Shown here: positions 48,167 through 57,436 of the stretch, piece after piece
Numbering within the stretch: the stretch's first letter is position 1
How the letters are laid out: every line of letters begins with the position of its first letter
Assembly (NCBI GenBank): GCA_947493335.1
Contig: CANLQO010000006.1
Location: forward strand, 60,393-124,392
Direction: 5' to 3'
DNA: 64,000 nucleotides
From: an uncultured Paracoccaceae bacterium
Lineage (GTDB): Bacteria > Pseudomonadota > Alphaproteobacteria > Rhodobacterales > Rhodobacteraceae
Notes under the pieces: model-generated
What the model saw: only the letters and a program-made list of their open reading frames with translations
Told to the model about the DNA's origin: nothing
Database searches by the model: none
Translations under genes and position numbers: made by a program

Positions 48167-48927
48167 TATTTGGCACCTCCTGGAAGGGCGGACAGCGCCT
48201 TGTCGAGCCAGCCGACAAAGCCTTTGCCATCGGTTGCGACAGGTTCAAGATAGGGGGCGAGGACATCAAATTCCGGTGCCGCGTCCTTTGGACGCGGCGG
48301 CAGGTATTTGTTGACCGGTTTGGTGCCTTGTTCGGGCATCAGATCCATTCCGCCGCGTTCAGCCACAAGCTGGCTGACGGCGCTATCGGGATCGCCCAAA
48401 TCACCAAAGTGCCGTGCGCCCGCGGGACAGGTCCGAACACAGGCCGGTTGCCGGTCTTCTTCCGGTAAGTTGTTGTTATAAATGCGGTCTACGCAAAGGG
48501 TGCATTTCTTCATCACTTTCTCTTCGGCGTCCAACTCACGCGCGCCATAGGGACAGGCCCATGCGCAGAGGCCGCAGCCGATGCAGTCTTTTTCGTTGAC
48601 CAGCACGATGCCATCTTCGGTCCGCTTGTAGCTGGCCCCGGTGGGGCAGACCGTCACGCAGGGTGCGTCTTCGCAATGCAGGCAGGACTTGGGAAAGTGG
48701 ATCAATTGTGCTGGTTTATCAGCCGGTTGCACCTCGTACGAATGCACACGGTTGAGGAAGGTGCCAGAGGCCGCACCGGAATAGGCATTCTGATCCGACA
48801 GCGGCGCGCCGTAGTTTTCAGTGTTCCAGCCTTTGCAGGACACCACGCAGGCGTGACAGCCGACACAGGTGTCCAGGTCGATCACAAGACCCAGTTTCTT
48901 GTCAGTGGAGGTGGGTAGCGTCGTCAT
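48166..48927 (-). CDS. soeB: 4Fe-4S dicluster electron-transfer subunit, probable sulfite dehydrogenase subunit B
   Basis: GLVIDLDTCVGCHACVVSCKGWN...CLHCEDAPCVTVCPTGASYK...CIGCGLCAWACPYGARELD...CTLCVDRI. Start at MTTLPTSTDKK. Confidence 0.9.
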   Translation of the reverse strand: MTTLPTSTDKKLGLVIDLDTCVGCHACVVSCKGWNTENYGAPLSDQNAYSGAASGTFLNRVHSYEVQPADKPAQLIHFPKSCLHCEDAPCVTVCPTGASYKRTEDGIVLVNEKDCIGCGLCAWACPYGARELDAEEKVMKKCTLCVDRIYNNNLPEEDRQPACVRTCPAGARHFGDLGDPDSAVSQLVAERGGMDLMPEQGTKPVNKYLPPRPKDAAPEFDVLAPYLEPVATDGKGFVGWLDKALSALPGGAK

Positions 48928-48931
48928 GTCA

Positions 48932-49120
48932 TTAACCTCGAATCTCGGCAGGCAGAAACTGTACACAACCCGTACACAAACCATGCATACGAGAATCTGA
49001 AGGGTCGTTAACCTTACTTGTGCGCGCGGTGCTGTCCCACGTCGCGATGTACCAGACGAAACTGCCGATGGTCAGCGTCAGGAAGGCGGCGATCAGCAGC
49101 AGAACTTGCAGATTTGTCAT
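48932..49120 (-). CDS. Small single-TM protein coupled to soeA
   Basis: MTNLQVLLLIAAFLTLTIGSFVWYIATWDSTARTSK...; ATGA overlap with the soeA stop; ends 4 nt before soeB. Confidence 0.6.
   Translation of the reverse strand: MTNLQVLLLIAAFLTLTIGSFVWYIATWDSTARTSKVNDPSDSRMHGLCTGCVQFLPAEIRG
48956..49014 (-). repeat. Copy A of shared phased-repeat element
   Basis: Minus strand GTTAACGACC-N13-TCGTATGCATGGTTTG...TGTACGGGTTGTG; see findings. Confidence 0.8.
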
Positions 49121-51942
49121 TTGCCCACCTTCCATGCCTGATTGGTTGGGCCCTTGGGGACCGGCGATTTGATCGCCGGGAAGGCTGGTTGTGACGCGTC
49201 GGGCGGGGCCGATTTTTCAATCTTCACGCGCAGGTCGAACCATGCGGCCTGCCCGGTGATCGGGTCAGAGTTCGACCAGCGCAGCCCGTCGCCCTTGGGT
49301 GGCAGAAGCTCGTGTATGAGGTGGTTCAGGAGGAACCCCTTGTTCGCCTCTGATGCGTCCTCGGCCAGCGCCCAGGCACCTTTGCGTTTGCCAATGGCGT
49401 TCCATGTCCAGACGGTGTTTTCGTTCAAACTCGCCTGATGCGCGACCGGCACCGTGATCGATCCGTGGGTCGAGGTGACCCGCGCCCAGTCGCCATCTTC
49501 AAAGCCATTCGCCTCCCACACCTTGGTAGGGACATAAAGCGGGTTGGCACCGTGGATCTGGCGCAGCCATGCGTTCTGGGTGCCCCAGGAATGGTACATT
49601 GCCATCGGGCGCTGTGTCAGCGCATGGATCGGGTATTCAACCGGGTCGACGTGGCCGTCCTCAAGTGCGGCGTACCAGATTGGCAGCGGGTCCATGACAC
49701 GCTTGATCTGCTCGCGCAGATGGTCAGGGGGCTGGCGGGTGCCATGACCCTCTGCCGCCAATTGGAAGCGGCGCATGGGTTCGACGTAAAGCTGGAAGAT
49801 GTAGGGCTGCGGGCTGTCGTAAAAGCCCATCTTGACCGCCCAAGTCTGATATTCTTCCGAGAAGGGTTTGTAGTAGGCGGCGTTGTCGGGGACGTGTTCC
49901 ATCCAGAACCCGCCGTTGGCGATATAGCTGTCCAACTGCCCGGCGTTTGCATCGCCGCGTCCGTCCTGCAAGCCGTTCTCGCCCATGCGGAACCCGGCCA
50001 GTGGCCCAATACCGGGGCGACGGATGTGGTTGGTGATGTAGTCCGCGTAGTCCGCATATTTCTGGCTGCCGTCTTCATTGACGAAACCGGGCAGGCCCAG
50101 ACGGCCACCCAACTCGCACAGCACCGACTGGAAGCCGCGCACATCGCGGTCCGGTTCGACAACCGGCCAGCGGATCGCGTCGGCCACAGCGTCCGCCTCG
50201 CAAATCGGGCGATCCAGCAGAGAGATACAATCGTGCCGTTCCAGATAGGTCGTGTCGGGGAAGATCAGGTCGGCATAGGCCACCATTTCCGACGAATAGG
50301 CGTCGGAATAGATAATATGCGGGATGACATAATCGCCGTTCTCATCGGTGTCGGTCAGCATGTTCATGACGCCCGAGGTATTCATCGAGGAATTCCACGA
50401 CATATTCGCCATGTACATGAACAGCGTATCAACCTTGTAGGGATCACCGGCATAGGCGTTTGAGATCACCATATGCATCAGCCCATGCGCCGACATCGGG
50501 TTGTCCCATGAATAGGCCTTGTCGATGCGGGCGGGGGTGCCGTCGTCGCGCAGGCACAGGTCGTTTGGCCCATGGGGATAACCCAGATGCGGGCCATCAA
50601 GCGCCTGACCGGGCTGCACGTTGTAATGCGGCTTGGGGTGGGCCGTGGCGGGCTTGGGGTAGGGCGGTTTGAAGCGCATGCCGCCCGGCACTTCGACCGT
50701 GCCGAGGATGATCTGCAGCATATGCAGCGCGCGGCAGGTCTGGAAGCCGTTGGAATGGGCCGAGATGCCGCGCATCGCATGCATCGAGACCGGGCGCCCG
50801 ACCATTTTGGTATGTTTGACACCGCGGAAATCGGTCCACTCGCGGTCCAGTTCAATCGCCTCGTCAAAGGCGACGCGGGCGAGGTCGGCGGCGATGGCGC
50901 GGATGCGTTCAGCAGGGATGCCGCAGCGCTCTGCCACAGCCTCTGGCGCGTATTCATCCGCCAGATAGCGGTCCGCCATGTGGTGGAAGACGGGGCGATG
51001 CGTCACGCCCTTATGGCGGTAGGTGCCGGACAGATCGGGCTCCACCCCTTTGCCATTCCATGGGGCCAGCTTACCGGTGCGGCGGTCGATGACCTGCGGG
51101 TTGCCGTCCTTGTCATTCAGAAGCAGGCCGAACTGGTCGGACTTTGGGTCTTCGTTCACGAGCACAGAGGCGTTGGTGAAACGCGCAAGGTAATCGAGAT
51201 CAACCCGGCCCGCCTTCATCAGGCAATGCACAAGGGCAAGGATGAACAGCCCGTCTGTGCCGGGCGTGATGCCGACCCAATCGTCGGCCACAGCGTTGTA
51301 GCCGGTGCGGATCGGGTTCACGCCGATCATGCGCGCGCCGCGTTTCTTGATCTTGCCGATGCCGATCTTGATGGGGTTGCTGTCGTGATCCTCGGCCACG
51401 CCGAAGAGCATGAAAAGCTTGGTATTGTCCCAATCGGGCTGGCCGAACTCCCAAAACGCGCCGCCCATGGTGTAGATGCCTGCGGCGGCCATGTTCACGG
51501 AACAAAACCCGCCGTGAGCGGCATAGTTTGGTGTGCCAAAGCCCTGCGCCCAAAGCGAGGTGAAGGACTGCGACTGGTCACGGCCAGTGAAAAACGCAAG
51601 TTTTTCAGGGGCTTCAGCGCGCAATGGGGCGAGCCAGTCCGTCGCGATGGTCAGGGCCTCGTCCCATGAGATCTCTTCAAACTCGCCCGATCCGCGCGGG
51701 CCGACGCGTTTGAGCGGGGCACGCAGGCGTGACGGCGCGTTGTGCTGCATGATGCCTGCGCTGCCTTTGGCGCAAAGCACACCCTGATTGACGGGGTGAT
51801 CCTTGTTGCCCTCAATATAGGCGACCTTGCCGTCCTTCATGTGGACGTTGATGCCGCAGCGGCAGGCGCACATGTAGCAGGTCGTCTTGCGGACCTCGTC
51901 ACTGACGTGTGGCGAGGTGTCGAGCACAGGTTGTTTGTTCAT
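49117..51942 (-). CDS. soeA: Molybdopterin oxidoreductase, probable sulfite dehydrogenase (cytoplasmic) subunit A
   Basis: TTCYMCACRCGINVHMKDGKVAYIEGNKDHPVNQGVLCAKGSAG; no Tat signal; flanked by soeB/C and sulfite exporter genes. Confidence 0.9.
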   Translation of the reverse strand: MNKQPVLDTSPHVSDEVRKTTCYMCACRCGINVHMKDGKVAYIEGNKDHPVNQGVLCAKGSAGIMQHNAPSRLRAPLKRVGPRGSGEFEEISWDEALTIATDWLAPLRAEAPEKLAFFTGRDQSQSFTSLWAQGFGTPNYAAHGGFCSVNMAAAGIYTMGGAFWEFGQPDWDNTKLFMLFGVAEDHDSNPIKIGIGKIKKRGARMIGVNPIRTGYNAVADDWVGITPGTDGLFILALVHCLMKAGRVDLDYLARFTNASVLVNEDPKSDQFGLLLNDKDGNPQVIDRRTGKLAPWNGKGVEPDLSGTYRHKGVTHRPVFHHMADRYLADEYAPEAVAERCGIPAERIRAIAADLARVAFDEAIELDREWTDFRGVKHTKMVGRPVSMHAMRGISAHSNGFQTCRALHMLQIILGTVEVPGGMRFKPPYPKPATAHPKPHYNVQPGQALDGPHLGYPHGPNDLCLRDDGTPARIDKAYSWDNPMSAHGLMHMVISNAYAGDPYKVDTLFMYMANMSWNSSMNTSGVMNMLTDTDENGDYVIPHIIYSDAYSSEMVAYADLIFPDTTYLERHDCISLLDRPICEADAVADAIRWPVVEPDRDVRGFQSVLCELGGRLGLPGFVNEDGSQKYADYADYITNHIRRPGIGPLAGFRMGENGLQDGRGDANAGQLDSYIANGGFWMEHVPDNAAYYKPFSEEYQTWAVKMGFYDSPQPYIFQLYVEPMRRFQLAAEGHGTRQPPDHLREQIKRVMDPLPIWYAALEDGHVDPVEYPIHALTQRPMAMYHSWGTQNAWLRQIHGANPLYVPTKVWEANGFEDGDWARVTSTHGSITVPVAHQASLNENTVWTWNAIGKRKGAWALAEDASEANKGFLLNHLIHELLPPKGDGLRWSNSDPITGQAAWFDLRVKIEKSAPPDASQPAFPAIKSPVPKGPTNQAWKVGK

Positions 51943-51994
51943 GAGGTGCCTCCCGGTGGGAACGGTAACAAAGGTGTATCAGTGGGCCAAGGTG

Positions 51995-52747
51995 TCATGC
52001 GAACGCCACCTGTCGGATCAGGCCTGCGCCTGCCAGAAAGATCAGCAAGGACAGGCAGAATGGGCGGTAGTATGGGGTCAACCGTTCGATGAAAAGCTGT
52101 TGCCCCAGAAAGACGCCGATCATTGTTGGCACGGCAAATGTCAGGCCACGGGCGACGCCGGATAAATCCATGACCCCGAATGCGAGCTGCGTGATCATCG
52201 ACGTGAGTGAGCCGAGAAAGAGGAACAGCACCAGCGATCCGCGCATGGATGCGGCGGGCGCATTGCGGGCCAGCACGTAAAGCGCCACGACCATGCCGCC
52301 CACATGAGCAAGACCACTGGCGACACCGGCGACAAATCCGCTGCCGTAAAGACCCGGCTTGCTGGCCAGAAAGCCAAGTCTGACCTTGGCCAAAAGCGTC
52401 GCCGCCAGTGCGACGATCACACTAAGCGCGATCGCCTTGGAGGTTGCGACCGGCAGGCTTGTCGTCATCCAAAGCCCGAAGGGCCAGCCAACGGTGGATC
52501 CGATCACAAGCCCATAGGCCGTTGGACGGTCGGCATCGGCCCAGCCGCCCTTGAGCATCATTAGCGAGGCGGACATCTCGAGCCACCAAAGCATCGGGAT
52601 CAGTTCCACCGGCGGCAGAAAGATCACCGCGCTGGCCATGATCAGCGCAGAAAGGGCAAAGCCCGAAAAGCCACGCACGACACCGGCAAGGAAAGTGATA
52701 AGACACAGCCACCCGATTTCAGAGGGCGTGAGGTTCAGCAGTTCCAT
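51995..52747 (-). CDS. TauE/SafE-family sulfite/anion exporter
   Basis: MELLNLTPSEIGWLCLITFLAGVVRGFSGFALSALIMAS...GFVAGVASGLAHVGGMVVALYVLARN. Confidence 0.88.
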   Translation of the reverse strand: MELLNLTPSEIGWLCLITFLAGVVRGFSGFALSALIMASAVIFLPPVELIPMLWWLEMSASLMMLKGGWADADRPTAYGLVIGSTVGWPFGLWMTTSLPVATSKAIALSVIVALAATLLAKVRLGFLASKPGLYGSGFVAGVASGLAHVGGMVVALYVLARNAPAASMRGSLVLFLFLGSLTSMITQLAFGVMDLSGVARGLTFAVPTMIGVFLGQQLFIERLTPYYRPFCLSLLIFLAGAGLIRQVAFA

Positions 52748-53811
52748 CACCGGCCCTCTGCAATCAGGGACAGCGCGTCGCGGGCGATTGCCTTTTCTTC
52801 GTCCGCTGCGATCACATGCACAGGCACATCGCCAAAGCAAGCCAGATGGCCCATGATCCGGTCGCGGATGGGGGCCGCGTTTTCGCCGATCCCGCCGGTA
52901 AACGCCACCGCATCCAGCCCGCCCATGGCGACGATGGCCGAGCCTGCGTGCCGCGCCGCCCAATAGCAGAAATGTTCAATCGCGAACTCTGCGTCATCAT
53001 CCTCGCGCGCCAGAAGCGTGCGCATGTCATTGTCGCCCGCCAGCGCCTTGAGGCCTGAAGCGCGGTTGAGCAGGCGGTCGGTTTCTTCTTCCCCAAAGGC
53101 CGCCGACATCCGCAGAACGGCAGCCCCGTCGATATCGCCCGAACGGGTGCCCATGGTCAGACCCGAAAGTGGCGAATAGCCCATGGAGGTGGCAACGGAT
53201 TGACCCTTGAGGATCGCGCAAAGCGACGCGCCATTGCCCAGATGCAGCGCCAGCAGGCGGCGCGGAATGTCGGCACCAAACTCGGCCACCATATTGGCGT
53301 AGCTGAGCCCGTGAAAACCATAGCGGCGGATGCCTGCGTCGGTCTGGGTCTTGGGGATCGCATAGCGTGTCGCCACGTCGGGGTTGGTGGCATGAAAGGC
53401 GGTCCCAAAACTGGCGTATTGCGGCAGATCGGGTGCCGCCTCTTGCAGGGCCAAGAGGCCCGCAAGGTTATTGGGATTATGCAGGGGGGCGAGCGGGATG
53501 ACTGCGCGGATCGCTTCGATCACCACAGGTGTGACGCGCGCGGGTGCTGTCAGGATCGTGCCGCCATGCACCACACGGTGGGCGGCGGCGGTAAAGCGGC
53601 TGATCGGATAGCCCGCATCCGAAAGCGCCGACAGCATCAGCGACAAAGCCTCGGCATGGTTGCGGGTTTCAACGGGTTCGTCGCGATCGCCGAGGGTCAA
53701 TGACCCGGCCCCACCGATGGATTGCACCTGTCCGGCAATCACCGACACCAGCGCGCCGTCGAAAACTTCGACCTTCAGCGATGATGAACCGGCATTGAGG
53801 ACAAGGATCAT
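52747..53811 (-). CDS. ackA: Acetate kinase
   Basis: MILVLNAGSSSLKVEVF...AHRVVHGG...RRYGFHGLSYANMV...LHLGNGASLCAI...MGYSPLSGLTMGTRSGDID. Confidence 0.95.
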   Translation of the reverse strand: MILVLNAGSSSLKVEVFDGALVSVIAGQVQSIGGAGSLTLGDRDEPVETRNHAEALSLMLSALSDAGYPISRFTAAAHRVVHGGTILTAPARVTPVVIEAIRAVIPLAPLHNPNNLAGLLALQEAAPDLPQYASFGTAFHATNPDVATRYAIPKTQTDAGIRRYGFHGLSYANMVAEFGADIPRRLLALHLGNGASLCAILKGQSVATSMGYSPLSGLTMGTRSGDIDGAAVLRMSAAFGEEETDRLLNRASGLKALAGDNDMRTLLAREDDDAEFAIEHFCYWAARHAGSAIVAMGGLDAVAFTGGIGENAAPIRDRIMGHLACFGDVPVHVIAADEEKAIARDALSLIAEGR

Positions 53812-53820
53812 GAGCGCGGC

Positions 53821-54756
53821 CTACTTTGGCAACGCGCAGGTGATCGACGCCAGCGCGACAGAGGCAAGACGCGCCGCCGCAGGGTCGGCCCGGCTGGTCA
53901 GCAGGATCGGCACCTTCGCGCCAGAGACGATGCCACCGGCGCAGCCGCCTGCCAGATAGACAAAGGATTTGAAAAGCGCATTGCCAGAGACAATATCGGG
54001 CACAATGATTGCATCCGCCTGACCCGCCACGGGATCAGACGTCAGGCCTTTGGTTGCCACGGCCTCGGAAGACAGGATCAGATCAAGCGCCAGAGGCCCC
54101 GAGAAATCCGCATCCGGGACGTTCTCTTTCGCCCAGTCGGCAAGGGCCTGGCCATCCATGGCCGATGGAACCGAGGGGATCGGACTTTCGGTGGCCGAGA
54201 GCATCGCGACCTTGGGGCGCGCATTGCCCAGCTTGTGCAAAAGCTTCACCACCTCCTGAATGGAGGACTGCCGGGTGGCCAGATCGGGGGCCACGTTGAC
54301 CGCAGCGTCCGAGATCAGGATGGGCTTGCCGCCCGAGGGTGGTGAGATGTGGAAGATATGCACAAAGCGGTTGCCCGTGCGCAGGCCCGCATCACGGCTG
54401 ACGGCGGATTTCATGAACACATCGGTGTGCAGCTGACCCTTCATCAGCACATCCGCCTCGCCTGCGCCGCAGAGGTTGGCAGCGGTGCGCCCTGCCTCTT
54501 CCTCGCCCGTGGTCGGCACGATGGTGTAGCCGGTGATGTCCCAATCGAGCTTGGCGGCTTCGGCACGGATATCGTCGGCCTCGCCCACGAAAACAGGCGT
54601 CATCAGCCCCGACTTCGTCGCTTCTTCCGCTGCCGCCATCGGCAAGGGCGCGCCTGCGCGGGCAATGGCCACCCGCGGCGGCGCATATTGCGCGGCCAGT
54701 GCCATCAGATCGGCGGGGGCCGCGGGTTCTAACGGGTCGATGAAAGGGCTGGACAT
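53821..54756 (-). CDS. pta: Phosphate acetyltransferase (short form, Pta/Ptb family)
   Basis: DVLMKGQLHTDVFMKSAVSRDAGLRTGNRFVHIFHISPPSGGKPILISDAAVNVAPDLATRQSIIQ-type; VAGQADAIIVPDIVSGNALFKSFVYLAGGCAGGIVSGAKVPILLTSRAD. Confidence 0.92.
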   Translation of the reverse strand: MSSPFIDPLEPAAPADLMALAAQYAPPRVAIARAGAPLPMAAAEEATKSGLMTPVFVGEADDIRAEAAKLDWDITGYTIVPTTGEEEAGRTAANLCGAGEADVLMKGQLHTDVFMKSAVSRDAGLRTGNRFVHIFHISPPSGGKPILISDAAVNVAPDLATRQSSIQEVVKLLHKLGNARPKVAMLSATESPIPSVPSAMDGQALADWAKENVPDADFSGPLALDLILSSEAVATKGLTSDPVAGQADAIIVPDIVSGNALFKSFVYLAGGCAGGIVSGAKVPILLTSRADPAAARLASVALASITCALPK

Positions 54757-54765
54757 ATCAGAACC

Positions 54766-55506
54766 TCAGATCAGGGCGCGGATCAGCCCAAGGGCCGAAA
54801 GCGCAAGAAGAAGAAAAACCGCAAAGCGGCGGAATTCGGTGGGTGACGCAGACAGAAACTGACGCCCGCCGAGCCAGATGCCAAGGGCCAGAATGGGAAA
54901 GGCCAGTGCCGCCCCTTTGGCAGTATCCCATGTGACCAGCCCGCCGTGCCACATCAGCGGCATGGTGATCAGGTCGAGGCCGGTCAGATAGACGATCATC
55001 GTGGCGCGAAAGACCGGGGCTGCAATCGGCTGGGCTGCGAGGAACGCTGCAACCGGCAGACCGCCGATGCCCGCGCCATTGCAGATGCCCGAGATGACGC
55101 CGACGCCCGCATAGCCGGGGCGCGGGATCTTGCTGCGGATGGTCCAGCCCGACAAAAGGATCAGCGACATCACAAAGACGATGGCCGAGATCGTCAGGCG
55201 TGCCGTCTCTTGCCCGACCGAGATGATGATGCTGACTGAGACCGGCAATGCGATGGCCGCACCCAGCAACAGCCAGCCCACCCGGGGCCAGTCGATATGC
55301 CCGCGAATGCCGCGAGCCTGCAGGGCGGTCATGATGATCTCGCACGTGAATACCACCGGGATCAGGGGCAATGGGTTCGTCAGCAGCGCCGCAAAGGCGA
55401 TGAAGATCGCCGAGAACCCGAAACCCGAATAGCCCCGGACGTAGGCGGCCCCGAGCAGTGCAACTGCAAGGGCCGCCGCCGTACCGGGGCCAAGGTCAAA
55501 CGGCAC
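54766..55506 (-). CDS. tauE: TauE/SafE-family sulfite exporter
   Basis: ALLGAAYVRGYSGFGFSAIFIAFAALLTNPLPLIPVVFTCEI...GVISGICNGAGIGGLPVAAFL. Confidence 0.88.
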   Translation of the reverse strand: MPFDLGPGTAAALAVALLGAAYVRGYSGFGFSAIFIAFAALLTNPLPLIPVVFTCEIIMTALQARGIRGHIDWPRVGWLLLGAAIALPVSVSIIISVGQETARLTISAIVFVMSLILLSGWTIRSKIPRPGYAGVGVISGICNGAGIGGLPVAAFLAAQPIAAPVFRATMIVYLTGLDLITMPLMWHGGLVTWDTAKGAALAFPILALGIWLGGRQFLSASPTEFRRFAVFLLLALSALGLIRALI

Positions 55507-55509
55507 CGA

Positions 55510-57279
55510 TTATTCGGCTGCCATGTCAGAGGCTGCAATCCCTGCCACGCGCACTGGCTTTTTCATCGCGTCGCGGCGGAAGGGTTCACCCAACTCCTTG
55601 TTCAGAAGCACTTCGATGAAGGTCGTCACGTTGCCTTCCATCTGGCCCTTGATTGCGGTGTTCAGCGCATCCGTCAACTCGTCCATGGAAGAGACCTGCA
55701 CACCGGTCAGACCACAGGCGTCTGCGATTTTGGCGTAGGACACGTTGGTGTCGAGCTCTGTGCCGACAAAGTTGTCGTCGAACCACAGCGTCGTGTTCCG
55801 CTTTTCCGCACCCCACTGGTAGTTGCGGAAGATGATCATGGTCATCGGCGGCCAGTCGCCCCGGCCAACAGAGACCATTTCGTTCATCGAGATACCAAAG
55901 GCGCCGTCACCGGCAAAGCCAACCACTGGCACATCCGGGCAGCCGATCTTGGCGCCACAGATTGCGGGGAAGCCATAGCCACAAGGACCAAAGAGGCCGG
56001 GGGCCAGATACTTGCGGCTTTCCTCAAACGACGGATAGGCGTTGCCGATGGCGCAGTTGTTGCCGATGTCGGACGAGATGATTGCGTTCTTGGGCAGCGC
56101 CGACTGGATCGCGCGCCATGCCATGCGGGGCGACATCTTCTGCGGCTCTGCATTGCGGGCACGTTCGTTCCATGTGGTGCCGGGATCATCCTCTTCGTGA
56201 TCAAGCGAGGTCAGTTCCTGCGCCCAGGCCGATTTGGTCTGGCTGATCATCGCCTTGCGCTCATCCCGACCAGCGTCGCCCGCGGTGTCGGACAATTGGG
56301 CCAGAATACCCTGTGCGACTTTCTTGGCGTCGCCAACGATACCAACGGAAACCTTCTTGGTCAGGCCAATGCGGTCAGGGTTGATGTCGACCTGAATGAT
56401 CTTGGCGTTGCTGGGCCAGTAATCAATGCCGTAGCCCGGCAGGGTCGAGAACGGGTTCAGGCGTGTACCAAGCGCCAGAACGACGTCGGCTTTCGAAATC
56501 AGTTCCATCCCGGCTTTGGAGCCGTTGTAGCCCAACGGGCCAGCAAAAAGCGGGTGGTTGCCGGGGAAGGCGTCGTTGTGCTGGTAACCGACGCAAACCG
56601 GTGCATCCAGCGTCTCGGCCAGCTTGGCAGAGGCTTCGATGCCGCCAGCAAGAACAACGCCAGCGCCGTTCAGGATAACCGGGAACTTGGCAGAGGACAG
56701 CAGTTCGGCAGCCGTTTTGACGGCTTCTTCACCACCTGACGGACGCTCGAATTCGACCTTCACGGGCAGTTCGATGTCGACGACCTGTGTCCAGAAGTCA
56801 CGGGGGATGTTGATCTGTGCGGGGGCAGAGGCGCGGTAGGCCTGCATGATGACGCGGTTCAGCGTCTCGGCGATGCGGGACGGGTCACGGACCTCTTCCT
56901 GATAAGCCACGCAGTCGGCGAACAGGTTCATCTGTTCCATTTCCTGGAAGCCACCCTGACCGATGGTCTTGTTTGCGGCCTGCGGTGTCACCAGCAAAAG
57001 CGGTGTGTGGTTCCAGTATGCGGTTTTCACAGAGGTCACGAAGTTGGTGATGCCGGGGCCGTTCTGGGCGATCATCATCGACATTTCGCCGGTGGCGCGG
57101 GTGTAGCCGTCGGCCATCATGCCAGCGGTCATTTCATGGGCGCAGTCCCAGAATTTGATGCCCGCAGCCGGGAAAATATCGGAGATCGGCATCATGGCAG
57201 AGCCGATGATTCCAAAAGCGTGCTTGATTCCATGCATCTGAAGCGTTTTGACGAAGGCTTCCTCGGTCGTCATTTTCAT
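55510..57279 (-). CDS. xsc: Sulfoacetaldehyde acetyltransferase
   Basis: MKMTTEEAFVKTLQMHGIKHAFGIIGSAMMPISDIFPAAGIKFWDCAHEMTAGMMADGYTRATGEMSMMIAQNGPGITNFV; ThDP enzyme of the Xsc family. Confidence 0.96.
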   Translation of the reverse strand: MKMTTEEAFVKTLQMHGIKHAFGIIGSAMMPISDIFPAAGIKFWDCAHEMTAGMMADGYTRATGEMSMMIAQNGPGITNFVTSVKTAYWNHTPLLLVTPQAANKTIGQGGFQEMEQMNLFADCVAYQEEVRDPSRIAETLNRVIMQAYRASAPAQINIPRDFWTQVVDIELPVKVEFERPSGGEEAVKTAAELLSSAKFPVILNGAGVVLAGGIEASAKLAETLDAPVCVGYQHNDAFPGNHPLFAGPLGYNGSKAGMELISKADVVLALGTRLNPFSTLPGYGIDYWPSNAKIIQVDINPDRIGLTKKVSVGIVGDAKKVAQGILAQLSDTAGDAGRDERKAMISQTKSAWAQELTSLDHEEDDPGTTWNERARNAEPQKMSPRMAWRAIQSALPKNAIISSDIGNNCAIGNAYPSFEESRKYLAPGLFGPCGYGFPAICGAKIGCPDVPVVGFAGDGAFGISMNEMVSVGRGDWPPMTMIIFRNYQWGAEKRNTTLWFDDNFVGTELDTNVSYAKIADACGLTGVQVSSMDELTDALNTAIKGQMEGNVTTFIEVLLNKELGEPFRRDAMKKPVRVAGIAASDMAAE

Positions 57280-57406
57280 CGGTTTTATCCTTGTGTGGCA
57301 GAGTTTCGCGGGCCGTAGGCGGCCTGACGCATCAGGCGCTACATTAGAAATGTCGCGGGTCTTTCAGTAGGGCCAGTTATACCCCCGGTTTATCGCCAGT
57401 CAATCA

Positions 57407-57433
57407 ATTATTGAGATATTTAGTCTCAATAAT
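57407..57433. repeat. Perfect 10-bp inverted repeat between tauR and xsc
   Basis: ATTATTGAGA-tatttag-TCTCAATAAT. Confidence 0.9.
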
Positions 57434-57436
57434 CGC

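Noticed and set aside
49438-50463. 341-aa plus-strand ORF
   Set aside because: Antisense to soeA, no domain-like sequence.
55297-56739. 480-aa plus-strand ORF
   Set aside because: Antisense to the TauE gene and xsc, no domain-like sequence.
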